From positions 1 to 64,000 of the forward strand of contig JAEXNT010000062.1 of assembly GCA_023439545.1 (NCBI GenBank): a DNA stretch of 64,000 nt, read 5' to 3'. The translations under genes were made by a program, and so were the position numbers. The number at the start of each line of letters is the position of its first letter. Position 1 is the first letter of the stretch. The DNA comes from Bacillota bacterium (GTDB lineage: Bacteria > Bacillota > Clostridia > Acetivibrionales > DTU013). The notes beneath the pieces were generated by a model that ran no database searches, was not told where the DNA came from, and was given only the letters and a program-made list of their open reading frames with translations. This document shows, piece after piece, positions 35,352 through 43,460 of the stretch.

Positions 35352-36293
35352 CTATCTTTCGAGGCTTTCAAAAAGCGGGGTCGAGAGATAGCGTTCACCG
35401 GTGTCCGGAAGAAGTGCGACAACGATTTTACCCTCAAATTCGGGGCGCCTGGCGATCTGTGTCCCTGCAAAAGCGACCGCGCCCGAGGAGATTCCAACGA
35501 GCAGCCCTTCTGTCCTTGCCAGAGCCTGAGCCGTTTCGTAGGCGTCTTCCGTCCGGACCTTGTATATCTCATCCAAAATGGAAGCGTTCAATACCGAAGG
35601 TATGAAACCGGCGCCAATACCCTGTATTTTATGGGGACCCGGCGCATTGCCCGAAAGAACGGCAGAATCAAACGGCTCGACGGCAATTATTTTTATTGCG
35701 GGGTTTTTTGCCTTTAAAGCCTCACCCACGCCTGTAATCGTGCCTCCCGTGCCCACGCCTGCCACAAAGGCGGCGATTTTTCCGTCCGTATCACGCCAGA
35801 TTTCCTCGGCTGTCGTCTCTTTATGTATCTGCGGATTCGAAGGATTATTGAACTGCTGAGGTATAAATGAATTTGGTATCTGGGCCGAAAGCTCCTCTGC
35901 TTTTCGGATTGCCCCCTTCATTCCGTCCTTTCCGGGTGTGAGCACCAGCTCGGCATTCAGGGCTTTAAGCAGTTGCCGCCTTTCATTGCTCATCGTATCA
36001 GGCATCGTGAGTATCAGCCGGTATCCCTTCGACGCTGCCACGAATGCCAGACCGATACCGGTATTGCCGCTTGTCGGTTCTATGATGACGGTTTGCTTGT
36101 TTATAACGCCCCGTTTTTCGGCATCGCTTATCATTGCGAAGGCGATCCTGTCCTTGACGCTTCCTAGGGGGTTGAAGTACTCGAGCTTTGCCACAAGGCG
36201 GCCTTTTACTCCTGCCTCGATGTTATAATCGGTTAATTCGAGTAAAGGGGTATTCCCAATCAGTTCTGTGAGTTTGTGAGCGATTCCTGACAT
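35352..36293 (-). CDS. cysK: Cysteine synthase A (second copy)
   Basis: A 313-aa O-acetylserine sulfhydrylase. It shares the landmarks of the first copy: [14 protein letters not shown] (PLP Lys), [24 protein letters not shown] and [14 protein letters not shown]. The two differ throughout, so they are paralogues, not a recent duplication. It faces the nitrogenase-like operon, separated by a shared terminator, and has its own consensus promoter with a related operator. One copy may be specialised for sulfide released by the operon, or for CymR-type sensing (inference). Confidence 0.95.
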   Translation of the reverse strand: MSGIAHKLTELIGNTPLLELTDYNIEAGVKGRLVAKLEYFNPLGSVKDRIAFAMISDAEKRGVINKQTVIIEPTSGNTGIGLAFVAASKGYRLILTMPDTMSNERRQLLKALNAELVLTPGKDGMKGAIRKAEELSAQIPNSFIPQQFNNPSNPQIHKETTAEEIWRDTDGKIAAFVAGVGTGGTITGVGEALKAKNPAIKIIAVEPFDSAVLSGNAPGPHKIQGIGAGFIPSVLNASILDEIYKVRTEDAYETAQALARTEGLLVGISSGAVAFAGTQIARRPEFEGKIVVALLPDTGERYLSTPLFESLER

Positions 36294-36313
36294 TTATAAA
36301 ACCTCCTAATACG

Positions 36314-36369
36314 ATATGATTACTATGGATTATTAATTGAATTATATTTTATAAAATGGGATTTGTCAA
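36314..36369 (-). promoter_or_regulatory. Consensus promoter and operator of second cysK
   Basis: On the minus strand: TTGACA (36364-36369), 17 nt, TATAAT (36341-36346), a perfect consensus. Downstream, CATAGTAATCATAT (36314-36327) differs at one base from CATACTAATCATAT in the operators at 23624 and 26070, and sits at a similar place after the -10. Confidence 0.75.
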
Positions 36370-36536
36370 TCTTAAACAGTATTATTTATATATGTTTACT
36401 GTAATTAATCGCAAAATAACTTTAAAATCATCATATTTATTTTACCATGTGGAAATTATAGAAGAAGCCGGGTGTGTCTGAACGGATTATTGACGAGCCC
36501 GATGACGATACAGTATGAACCGGGGAGGTGAAACGG

Positions 36537-36743
36537 GTGGAGCAAAAAAACCTTACACTGCATGAAACCATGGAGATACACGAAATACTTAATTTTAAAA
36601 CTATCTGCATGATAATGTCCAAGCTTACGCAGGGAGTGGTATTTGACCAGGAGCTGAAAAATCTTCTCGATCAGGATACCCAACAGTCCATAAAGGATGT
36701 GGAAACGCTCCAGGGGCTGCTTGTTAAGACGCAGCCGCATTAG
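36537..36743 (+). CDS. Small spore-coat-associated protein (YraE/YraG-like)
   Basis: A 68-aa protein resembling the short CotF-related proteins of Bacillus (YraE/YraG): LTLHETMEIHEILNFKTICMIMSKLTQG followed by a helical DQELKNLLDQD region. It is paired with the larger CotF-like gene 24 nt downstream, and both repeat in the second half of the cluster after the dehydrogenase. GTG at 36537 is placed 8 nt after GGGGAGG; a GTG at 36528 overlaps that site. A role in the spore coat is inferred from family and synteny. Confidence 0.75.
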   Translation: MEQKNLTLHETMEIHEILNFKTICMIMSKLTQGVVFDQELKNLLDQDTQQSIKDVETLQGLLVKTQPH

Positions 36744-36767
36744 CGCATTAAACGGAGGAGAAGGCAG

Positions 36768-37172
36768 ATGAATTTTGAGAAAAAGCCTATAAACGAAATA
36801 AAGAAACCGATGAACGATGATTATCTTGAGATCAAAAATTCGGACGGGATGCCCGCTATGGTAGACTCGACAATCGCCTTGAGCTTTATGCTGAACGTTA
36901 AAAGCGGCATAAGAAATTGTGCGATCGCTCTGACCGAGATCGAGGACCAACAGGCGAGGGACGCCATAAAAGGAATGCTCAACAGGGGTATCGATATGCA
37001 TACGCAGATTTCGGAGCTTATGATGACCAAAGGCTGGTTCTACCCGTATGAGGTAAAGGAACAGTTTGGGATCGACCAAATGGCGGCTCAGGCTGCCGCG
37101 CAGATCGCGAACCTTGAGCTTTTCCCGGGGGATACGAGCAGGCTCGGCATGTTTACGACGCCCAACTATTGA
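36768..37172 (+). CDS. CotF-family spore coat protein
   Basis: A 134-aa protein of the CotF/coat-protein family: a 4-helix ferritin-like segment with DSTIALSFMLNVKSGIRNCAIALTEIE and MLNRGIDMHTQISELMMTKGWFYPYEV, matching the usual end of such proteins. RBS GGAGGAG. It lies between the small coat gene and adhB-like dehydrogenase as in the Bacillus subtilis yra cluster. Expression in the mother cell is likely, but I see no convincing sigma-K promoter. Confidence 0.85.
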   Translation: MNFEKKPINEIKKPMNDDYLEIKNSDGMPAMVDSTIALSFMLNVKSGIRNCAIALTEIEDQQARDAIKGMLNRGIDMHTQISELMMTKGWFYPYEVKEQFGIDQMAAQAAAQIANLELFPGDTSRLGMFTTPNY

Positions 37173-37187
37173 TCAGGAGGTATAAAA

Positions 37188-38333
37188 ATGAGAGCTGTAA
37201 CATTTCAAGGTATAAAAAACGTAGAAGTAAAGGATGTTGCCGATCCGACAATACACAAGCCGGACGATATCATAGTGAAAATTACAACAACGGCAATATG
37301 CGGTTCCGACCTGCATCTGATACACGACATGATCCCAAACCTTCCGAAGAATTATATAATCGGGCATGAACCAATGGGAATAGTCGAGGAAACCGGTCCT
37401 GACGTAACGAAGGTCAAAAAGGGAGACAGAGTCATCATTCCGTTCAATGTGAGCTGCGGCGAGTGTTATTACTGCAAGCACGACCTTACGAGCCAATGCG
37501 ACAATTCCAACCCTCACGGCGGGATGGGCGGGTTTTTCGGCTACTCCGAAACGACCGGCGGTTATCCGGGAGGACAGGCTGAATATATGAGAGTTCCCTA
37601 CGGGAATTTTACACCGTTCAAAATACCCGAAAACTGCGAGATTGAAGACGAAAAGCTCGTGCTGCTGGCCGACGTCATGGGAACGGCCTACTGGAGCGTG
37701 GAGAACGCCGGAGTTAAAAACGGCGATACAGTGGTTGTACTGGGCTGCGGACCTGTCGGGCTGCTGGCGCAGAAATTCTGCTGGACGATGGGGGCGAAGC
37801 GCGTAATTGCCGTGGATTATATGGATTACAGGCTTGAACATGCAAAGAAATATAACAATGTTGAAACTGTCAATTTTGAAGAACACCAAAATACGGGAGA
37901 ATATCTCAAGGAAATCACGCAGGGCGGAGCGGACGTAGTAATAGACTGCGTAGGCATGGACGGCAAGATGACTCCGATGGAATTCCTTGCAAGCGGGCTG
38001 AAGCTGCAGGGAGGGGCGCTCGGTGGAATGGTGATCGCGAGCCAGGCTGTCCGCAAGGGCGGCATGATCCAGGTAACGGGTGTTTATGGCGCAAGGTATA
38101 ACGCTTTCCCTCTTGGAGACCTGATGAACCGCAATATAAACCTCAGGCTGGGACAGGCCCCGGTCATACCCTACATGCCGCGACTGTACCAGATGCTTGC
38201 TGAAAACAAGGTCGACCCGAGCGACATCATAACCCACAAATTGCCTCTCGAGGAGGCCAAACACGGGTACGAGGTTTTCGATACCAAGACTGAGGGCTGC
38301 ATAAAGGTCGTGATGCAACCAGGGCTGCACTGA
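37188..38333 (+). CDS. adhB: Zinc-dependent alcohol dehydrogenase (AdhB-like, spore cluster)
   Basis: A 381-aa medium-chain dehydrogenase. Catalytic zinc ligands appear in TTAICGSDLH (Cys) and IGHEPMG (His, Glu); structural zinc Cys in CGECYYCKHDLTSQC. The NAD-binding motif is VLGCGPVGLLAQ. It resembles glutathione-independent formaldehyde dehydrogenase/threonine dehydrogenase-like proteins and Bacillus AdhB. AGGAGG precedes the ATG, 15 nt after the CotF gene. Its location between two pairs of coat genes is the same as adhB in the yra cluster; the physiological substrate is unknown. Confidence 0.9.
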   Translation: MRAVTFQGIKNVEVKDVADPTIHKPDDIIVKITTTAICGSDLHLIHDMIPNLPKNYIIGHEPMGIVEETGPDVTKVKKGDRVIIPFNVSCGECYYCKHDLTSQCDNSNPHGGMGGFFGYSETTGGYPGGQAEYMRVPYGNFTPFKIPENCEIEDEKLVLLADVMGTAYWSVENAGVKNGDTVVVLGCGPVGLLAQKFCWTMGAKRVIAVDYMDYRLEHAKKYNNVETVNFEEHQNTGEYLKEITQGGADVVIDCVGMDGKMTPMEFLASGLKLQGGALGGMVIASQAVRKGGMIQVTGVYGARYNAFPLGDLMNRNINLRLGQAPVIPYMPRLYQMLAENKVDPSDIITHKLPLEEAKHGYEVFDTKTEGCIKVVMQPGLH

Positions 38334-38443
38334 ACTGATGTACTTGAATGAAATTCAAGGATAAACGGCAAGATATACCTTATTATTGCAAAATAGCCGG
38401 AAAGAGCTGCTAATACCCGTAAAAACCATAGGAGGCGGACAAC

Positions 38444-38707
38444 ATGGAAAATACAAAGAGACTGGCCCCTCATGAAAGCTTTGAGCTTCATGAGCTGCTA
38501 ACCGTAAAAAACATATGCGCTACCAAATCATCGGCAATGGCGAACCTCGTTAAGGATGAGGAGCTGAAAGGGCTGATGCAGAAGGATTTTGCCGAATCTC
38601 AGGAGCATATCAGGGAACTCAGGGATTTGCTGAAGATGTCGGAGTTTACGGATGCCGCTGCCGTCCGGGATGCGGGAGTCGGCGACCCCACGGGCTCTGC
38701 GCATTGA
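38444..38707 (+). CDS. Small spore-coat-associated protein, second copy
   Basis: An 87-aa protein similar to the 68-aa protein at 36537: LAPHESFELHELLTVKNICATKSSAMANL, then KDEELKGLMQKDF. It has a longer, Gly/Ala/Asp-rich tail. RBS GGAGG. It is the second small member of the coat cluster, followed by an 18-bp repeat array and then the second CotF-like gene. Confidence 0.75.
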   Translation: MENTKRLAPHESFELHELLTVKNICATKSSAMANLVKDEELKGLMQKDFAESQEHIRELRDLLKMSEFTDAAAVRDAGVGDPTGSAH

Positions 38708-38740
38708 TAACGGTCGTACAGGGTATATATATTTGTGAAG

Positions 38741-38812
38741 CACGGGTCCATAATCACGCACGGGTGTGTAATCACGCACGGGCGCATTATCGCGTCCGGG
38801 TGTATAATTACG
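38741..38812. repeat. 18-bp tandem repeat between coat genes
   Basis: Four 18-bp units (38741, 38759, 38777, 38795) of the form CACGGGTGTGTAATCACG, with a decaying fifth. It fills most of the gap between the two coat genes. Confidence 0.78.
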
Positions 38813-38852
38813 CCCGGTTCTGGTTACATCACTATTGAAAGAGGGAGACATT

Positions 38853-39146
38853 ATGGCTGGTATCATACAAAACTTAGTAGGCATGGGCGATATTACAGAA
38901 CAGGTCATTGCGACCGATTTTCTGATCGCTGCGAAGGCGGGGGTCAGGAATTATGCAATGGCAATCTCGGAAGCAGTGACTCCCGAGGTTAAGGAAGTTC
39001 TGCGCAGGCACCTGAATGCCGCAATAGAAACGCATGAAAAAATAACGCGGTATATGATGAAGAAGGGCTACTATCACACGGATGACTTCGGCGCACAGAT
39101 AAGAGTGGACTTTAAGGCAGCCGATACCGTTCTGGATATGCAATAG
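38853..39146 (+). CDS. CotF-family spore coat protein, second copy
   Basis: A 97-aa short CotF-like protein: ATDFLIAAKAGVRNYAMAISEAVTPEVKEVL, IETHEKITRYMMKKGYYHTDDF. The last motif parallels HTQISELMMTKGWFYPYEV in the first copy. ATG at 38853 with GAGGGAG upstream; the frame opens 6 codons earlier without a better site. It closes the spore cluster. Confidence 0.83.
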   Translation: MAGIIQNLVGMGDITEQVIATDFLIAAKAGVRNYAMAISEAVTPEVKEVLRRHLNAAIETHEKITRYMMKKGYYHTDDFGAQIRVDFKAADTVLDMQ

Positions 39147-39207
39147 CGGTTCGCTCCGAATCCGAAGTGCAGTACAGGACTGATCGTATTGGAGCCGACC
39201 GGCGCTA

Positions 39208-40389
39208 GGGGGCAGTAACCGAGTCTACTGCTCTTTCAAGCTGCTGCAGGGCTTTTTCCAATATGGCCCGAGGACAGGCAATATTGATCCTTTGGAAGCC
39301 TTCGCCTCCAGTCCCGAATATGCTGCCGGAGTCCAGCCACAGGCCGGCCTTGTTTGTGACAAGCTCTTCAAGCCCCTTGTGATCCAGACCGAGGCTATTG
39401 AAGTCGAGCCAGACAAGGTAAGTTCCTTCGGGCTCTATGAGTTTTACCCGGGGAATCCTGGCTGCGAGGAATTCACGTATGAAACCCAGGTTTCCGTACA
39501 GGTACGACCTGAGCTCGGCGAGCCATTCATAGCCTCCTGTATAGGCGGCTCTGCAGGCTGTCATTCCCATTACGTTAAGCTGGCTGTATCCGCTTCTTTC
39601 GATCTCCTGCCGGATACTACTGCGTTTGCTTCTGTCCGGAATCAGGATGTTGGATATCTGTAGTCCGGCAAGGTTAAACGTTTTGGTAGGCGCAGTACAG
39701 GTTATTGTCATTTCTTCGAATTCAGGCCTGATATTTGTGAACACAAGGTGTTTGTGGCCCGGGTAGACGAAATCTGAATGTATTTCGTCAGATATCACTA
39801 TGACGCCGTGTTCCCTGCATATACTGCCCATCCTGACAAGTTCGTCCTCGTGCCAGACGCGTCCGACAGGGTTATGAGGGCTGCAAAGTATGAATATCTT
39901 TACTTTCTCCCGGATTATTCTTTCTTCAAAATCCTCAAAATCTATAATATAGCTTCCATTCGAATAAATGAGCCGGTTTACGACCATTTTCCGTTTATTG
40001 GCAATAATGGATTCCTGGAAAGGATAATATACGGGCTGCTGTATCATCACCGGATCGCCCTCTCCGGTAAGAGCCCTTATCGCAGCGCAGACGGCATATA
40101 TCACACCCGGCGTCTTGACGAGCCATTCCGGCTTTATCGTCCAGGTATGGTTCTGTTTGAACCAGCCCTGCAACGCATCGAAATAATCCTGCCCGCTATC
40201 AGAGTAACCGAAAATGCCGTGCCTGCTCTTGTCTACAAGCGCTTCGGTCACACAGGGAGGAGTCCTAAAATCCATATCGGCTACCCAGAGAGGCAGCACG
40301 CTCTCCGGTTTGCCACGTTTGACGGCAAAATCATATTTTATTGAATCCGTATTTCTGCGGTCTATTATTTCGTCAAAATTATATTTCAA
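39208..40389 (-). CDS. PatB/MalY-type C-S lyase (aminotransferase fold)
   Basis: A 394-aa PLP enzyme of the PatB/MalY group, which cleaves cystathionine or cysteine conjugates to thiol, pyruvate and ammonia. The TTG start at 40389 (GGAGG 7 nt upstream) gives the family N terminus KYNFDEIIDRRNTDSIKYD; LPLWVADMDF, ILCSPHNPVGRVW and PTKTFNLAGLQ (PLP Lys) follow. The CDS ends near 39205-39208. It is the second gene after the trans-sulfuration enzyme at 40434 on the same strand, 44 nt apart. Together they interconvert cysteine and homocysteine precursors. Confidence 0.9.
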
Positions 40390-40433
40390 ACCTGATCCTC
40401 CAAACCTGGGTTTCTCCAAAATTATACACCGGT

Positions 40434-41570
40434 TTAGCCGTTTATTGCCTGTCCAAGATCCCTTATCAGATCCTCCGAGCTTTCGAGGCCTGTGGAAAGC
40501 CGCAGGAGCCTCCCGTTGATCCCCTTTTTCTCCCGCTCTTCCCTGGGTACGTCCGCATGTGTCTGAAGCATGGGATATGTTATTAGAGTCTCCGTACCGC
40601 CCAGACTTTCAGCATACTCTATCAGTGAAACCCGGTCAAGTATCCGCACAGCGGTCTCCTCACTATCTGTCTCGAAGGAGATCATACCGCCGAAGCCTGT
40701 CGATTGTTTTAATGAAACTTCATAGCCCGGATTGCCGGGCAGCCCGACATAATATACCGATCTGATCTTTTTTTGTCCGAACAGCCAGCGCGCAATCAAA
40801 CCAGCAGTTTCCTGCTGCCTTTCCATTCTTACTGCCAGCGTTTTTATGCCGCGTATGATCAGCCAGCTGTCGAACGGCGAAAGACATGCGCCCGTGGTCT
40901 TGTAAATGAAGCGTAGACGTTCGGAAAGCTGCGGATCTGAAACAACTACAAATCCGGCCAGCGTATCATTGTGTCCGCCGAGATATTTAGTGCCGCTGTG
41001 CAGGACTATGTCGGCGCCCAGTGTCAGCGGTTTTTGAAAATATGGAGTCAAAAACGTATTATCAACTATCAGCAGGAGTCCGTGCTGCTTTGCCAGGAGG
41101 GAAACGGCCGCTATATCCGTTACCTGCATCATGGGATTGGTAGGCGTTTCAACGAATATCGCCCTGGTCTGCGGCTTTATCAACGACTCTACGGAGGGTA
41201 TGTCCGATGTGTCGGCCAAGTCAAGCGATATCCCGTTTTTTGAGGATATACTGCCGAATAATCTTCTTGTTCCGCCATACAGGTCATCCGACGCTATAAT
41301 ATGATCGCCGGGGGAAAAGAGCTCCATCATGGCCGTGATTGCCGCCATGCCTGTCGAGAACGCAAGCGTATCGCAGCCCTGCTCCAGCACTGAAATGGTT
41401 TTTTCCAGATGCTCACGGGTCGGGTTCTGAAGCCTGGAATAATCGTACCCCATGCTTTGCCCGACTCCCGGGTGGGTAAAGGTTGCTGTCTGGAATATAG
41501 GTACGCTGACAGCGCCCGTTTTATCGTACCTGTCATTGCAGCCATGAACGCAAAGCGTGTTAAAATCCAT
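40434..41570 (-). CDS. Trans-sulfuration enzyme (cystathionine gamma-synthase/lyase family)
   Basis: A 378-aa PLP enzyme of the Cys/Met metabolism family. FNTLCVHGCNDRYDKTGAVSVPIFQTATF opens the protein; YSRLQNPTREHLE, VDNTFLTPYF and the PLP Lys in LHSGTKYLGGHND are present. Length fits cystathionine synthases/lyases and not MetY. Sequence alone does not separate gamma-synthase, beta-lyase and gamma-lyase functions. Its promoter is consensus-like and carries an 11-bp palindrome at the start site. The Rrf2 regulator gene is divergent from it, a usual place for its target. Confidence 0.9.
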   Translation of the reverse strand: MDFNTLCVHGCNDRYDKTGAVSVPIFQTATFTHPGVGQSMGYDYSRLQNPTREHLEKTISVLEQGCDTLAFSTGMAAITAMMELFSPGDHIIASDDLYGGTRRLFGSISSKNGISLDLADTSDIPSVESLIKPQTRAIFVETPTNPMMQVTDIAAVSLLAKQHGLLLIVDNTFLTPYFQKPLTLGADIVLHSGTKYLGGHNDTLAGFVVVSDPQLSERLRFIYKTTGACLSPFDSWLIIRGIKTLAVRMERQQETAGLIARWLFGQKKIRSVYYVGLPGNPGYEVSLKQSTGFGGMISFETDSEETAVRILDRVSLIEYAESLGGTETLITYPMLQTHADVPREEREKKGINGRLLRLSTGLESSEDLIRDLGQAING

Positions 41571-41604
41571 ATCCGGCTCCTTAATTTATGCGAATAATAT
41601 CCAG

Positions 41605-41659
41605 AATTCATATAAAAATTATATGAATTTAATATATTGTAAAATACGGTTTGTGTCAA
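41605..41659 (-). promoter_or_regulatory. Promoter and palindrome of the trans-sulfuration operon
   Basis: On the minus strand, TTGACA (41654-41659), 17 nt, TATATT (41631-41636). The perfect inverted repeat AATTCATATAA (41605-41615) / TTATATGAATT (41619-41629) with a 3-nt centre lies just after the -10. It shares the CATATA element with the CATACTA-type operators but is otherwise different. Confidence 0.68.
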
Positions 41660-41713
41660 TAGCCTATTAAACATATATGCTTAATAGATGTGCCGGTACA
41701 TGCCGGGGTTTTC

Positions 41714-41742
41714 TTGAATTCATACCATCCATATAATATAAT
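41714..41742 (+). promoter_or_regulatory. Promoter of the Rrf2 regulator
   Basis: TTGAAT (41714-41719), 17 nt, TATAAT (41737-41742), 26 nt before the GTG start. No copy of the CATACTA operator is seen here. Confidence 0.65.
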
Positions 41743-41767
41743 CTAGAATAGACAGGGTGGTGAGGTT

Positions 41768-42217
41768 GTGAAAATATCGACAAAAGGCCGGTATGCTTTG
41801 CGTTTGATGATGGACCTTGCTATGAACGATAGCGGGGAATATATTACCATTAAGACGATTTCAGCCAGGCAGCAGATCTCGGATAAATATCTGGAACAGA
41901 TCATTACGGTCCTGAGCCGTGCGAAGTTCGTCAAAAGCACGCGTGGGGCCCAGGGCGGATATAAGCTGGCACGGCCTGCCGAAGAGTATACCGTCGGAAT
42001 GATATTGAGACTGATCGAGGGAAGCCTCGTCCCGGTCGCGTGCATGGAGGACGATCCGAACCAATGCCCGCGCTGCGGGTTCTGCGCTACGCTCGATTTG
42101 TGGAAACAGCTTGATCAGGCTATCAACGGCGTGGTTGACAACATTACTCTCGCAGACCTTGTACAGCGGCAAAGGTCCAAGCTTGCATCCGCGGAAATCA
42201 CACAAATCCGTGCATGA
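41768..42217 (+). CDS. Rrf2-family regulator, CymR-like
   Basis: A 149-aa winged-helix regulator: MKISTKGRYALRLMMDLA, TIKTISARQQISDKYLEQIITVLSRAKFVKSTRGAQGGYKLAR and SLVPVACMEDDPNQCPRCGFC. Rrf2 proteins include IscR (FeS-sensing), NsrR and CymR (cysteine repressor of Firmicutes). The surrounding cys/met genes and the absence of isc/suf genes favour CymR-like function. Four Cys in the C-terminal loop could hold a cluster, so FeS sensing is the alternative. GTG start with GGTGAGG upstream. It is the best candidate to bind AAACATACTAATCATATA. Confidence 0.88.
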   Translation: MKISTKGRYALRLMMDLAMNDSGEYITIKTISARQQISDKYLEQIITVLSRAKFVKSTRGAQGGYKLARPAEEYTVGMILRLIEGSLVPVACMEDDPNQCPRCGFCATLDLWKQLDQAINGVVDNITLADLVQRQRSKLASAEITQIRA

Positions 42218-42218
42218 A

Positions 42219-42413
42219 ATGTGGAGTATTTCCATCCCTTCTTTTGCTATTACGGTAGCTGAGGCACTGCTGGACAAGGCGGCGGACCTCGGTTCAGATG
42301 GGGATATGGGTATATATGACCTTTATGAGGAAAATCCCGGCCTGAGGGCTGCGGGTATGATAATGAGCTTCACCGGCCAGGTGTGCAGGGAGTTTACGTT
42401 GGATCAGGATTAA
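42219..42413 (+). CDS. Small hypothetical protein
   Basis: A 64-aa frame starting at ATG 42219, one nucleotide after the Rrf2 stop; it reads SIPSFAITVAEALLDKAADLGSDGD and ends with QVCREFTLDQD. Composition is like that of a real acidic helical protein, but I recognise no family. No ribosome binding site beyond the coupled stop. The stop lies inside the downstream hairpin. Confidence 0.4.
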   Translation: MWSISIPSFAITVAEALLDKAADLGSDGDMGIYDLYEENPGLRAAGMIMSFTGQVCREFTLDQD

Positions 42414-42431
42414 TCCTGATCCGACGTAAAC
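42392..42431. terminator. Convergent hairpin, probable terminator
   Basis: GTTTACGT-T-GGATCAGGAT pairs with ATCCTGATCC-G-ACGTAAAC, forming a nearly perfect 19-bp stem between the Rrf2-side genes and the convergent acetyltransferase. T-runs are absent. Confidence 0.65.
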
Positions 42432-42440
42432 GACAGGATT

Positions 42441-42941
42441 TCATGAGTTCAGGAATTCATCCATGCCGAGTGAGTATTGTACTCCTCCGGAAAGATCTTT
42501 TTCATATTTGAATCCGGCTTTTTTAAATGCGTTGATAGAACGTTCATTTTTAGTGTTTATATTGGCAAAAACCTTATTGACCCGCCATTCGAAAAAAGCG
42601 TGCTTCAAGCCTTGCAAAATTGCCCCTGAGCCGAAGCCATTCCCCCATTTTTCCTTGTCTCCAATAACGATGACCATTTCAGCTCCGGCCTGTTTTGGAA
42701 CAAGTCTTAGGAATCCAATAGGAGCATCTTCAATGCACACTATAAAAAAGGCCCCGTTATTGTTGAACAGGTGGGTAAGAACAGGCAGGTTTACTCTGCT
42801 TAATACCTGTTTAATACTGTCTGATGCATATTTGTACTCGTTCAGATATCTTGTTACCTCGTCGTCCTCCATCCAACCGATGATTTTCCATGCGTCTTTA
42901 CTGTATACTTCCCGCCGCAATTGAACGTTCAAGGCTTGCAT
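42441..42941 (-). CDS. GNAT-family acetyltransferase
   Basis: A 166-aa N-acetyltransferase. The central strands and acetyl-CoA motif are in FIVCIEDAPIGFLRLVPK, MVIVIGDKEKWGNGFGSGAILQGLKHAFFEW, and the C-terminal SINAFKKAGFKYEKDLSGG. Relatives include AAC(6')-like and ribosomal-protein acetyltransferases; the substrate is not evident. ATG at 42941 is preferred because GGGAGG lies 9 nt upstream. It follows the two Gre-like genes on the same strand, 29 nt apart. Confidence 0.83.
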   Translation of the reverse strand: MQALNVQLRREVYSKDAWKIIGWMEDDEVTRYLNEYKYASDSIKQVLSRVNLPVLTHLFNNNGAFFIVCIEDAPIGFLRLVPKQAGAEMVIVIGDKEKWGNGFGSGAILQGLKHAFFEWRVNKVFANINTKNERSINAFKKAGFKYEKDLSGGVQYSLGMDEFLNS

Positions 42942-42970
42942 TACTTTATCCTCCCGTTTGTCTATCGGGC

Positions 42971-43438
42971 TCACAGGAGCCGGATCGTTTCAATTCTATA
43001 TCTTTTCGGCCAGGTTGGCGTATCGACGACGGCCTCGTTGCCGACCTCCTTCAGAAACAATGCTTTTCCCATTGCAGACAGGCAGGTGATTTCATTTACC
43101 CTGCTGCTTTGTTCTAAGGGATGTATCAGCTTGAAGACCATTCTGCTTATACCGATTTGATCCGATACATGGACCTGGCTTCCTAGTATAACAAAGGGAA
43201 ATTCATTTAAATTGGCCGTATCGCAATGTTTATCGAGTGAACTCACGATCTCAGTCCTCTCGAATTCGGTTTCAATTTTTCCTGCATATTCCCGAAAGAG
43301 CTTTCTCATATTTTCGCGTTCTATCGGAAGGTCGGGAAAACAAAAGTCCGCAAGTGTATCTGTGTTTTCTTCAATAAATACAAGATGTTCGACAAGCCGT
43401 TCAAATACCGGCTTTGTCAGCATAATTCGCTGAATCAC
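42971..43438 (-). CDS. Stand-alone Gre-like protein, copy B
   Basis: A 155-aa protein whose C-terminal half resembles the FKBP-like domain of GreA/GreB/Rnk: FPFVILGSQVHVSD, then SRVNEITCLSAMGKALFLKEVGNEAVVDTP. The N terminus is a helical segment, too short and of the wrong type for the GreA coiled-coil with its acidic tip. It could bind RNA polymerase near the secondary channel without stimulating cleavage, as proposed for Rnk-type proteins (inference). GTG start with GGAG 8 nt upstream. It is 22 nt after a related gene. Confidence 0.75.
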   Translation of the reverse strand: MIQRIMLTKPVFERLVEHLVFIEENTDTLADFCFPDLPIERENMRKLFREYAGKIETEFERTEIVSSLDKHCDTANLNEFPFVILGSQVHVSDQIGISRMVFKLIHPLEQSSRVNEITCLSAMGKALFLKEVGNEAVVDTPTWPKRYRIETIRLL

Positions 43439-43460
43439 GACACTGACTCCGTTTCAGAGT

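Noticed and set aside
37173..38330. Long minus-strand frame (385 aa) over the dehydrogenase
   Set aside because: Antisense shadow of a clear zinc dehydrogenase; the translation is His/Arg-rich with no family.
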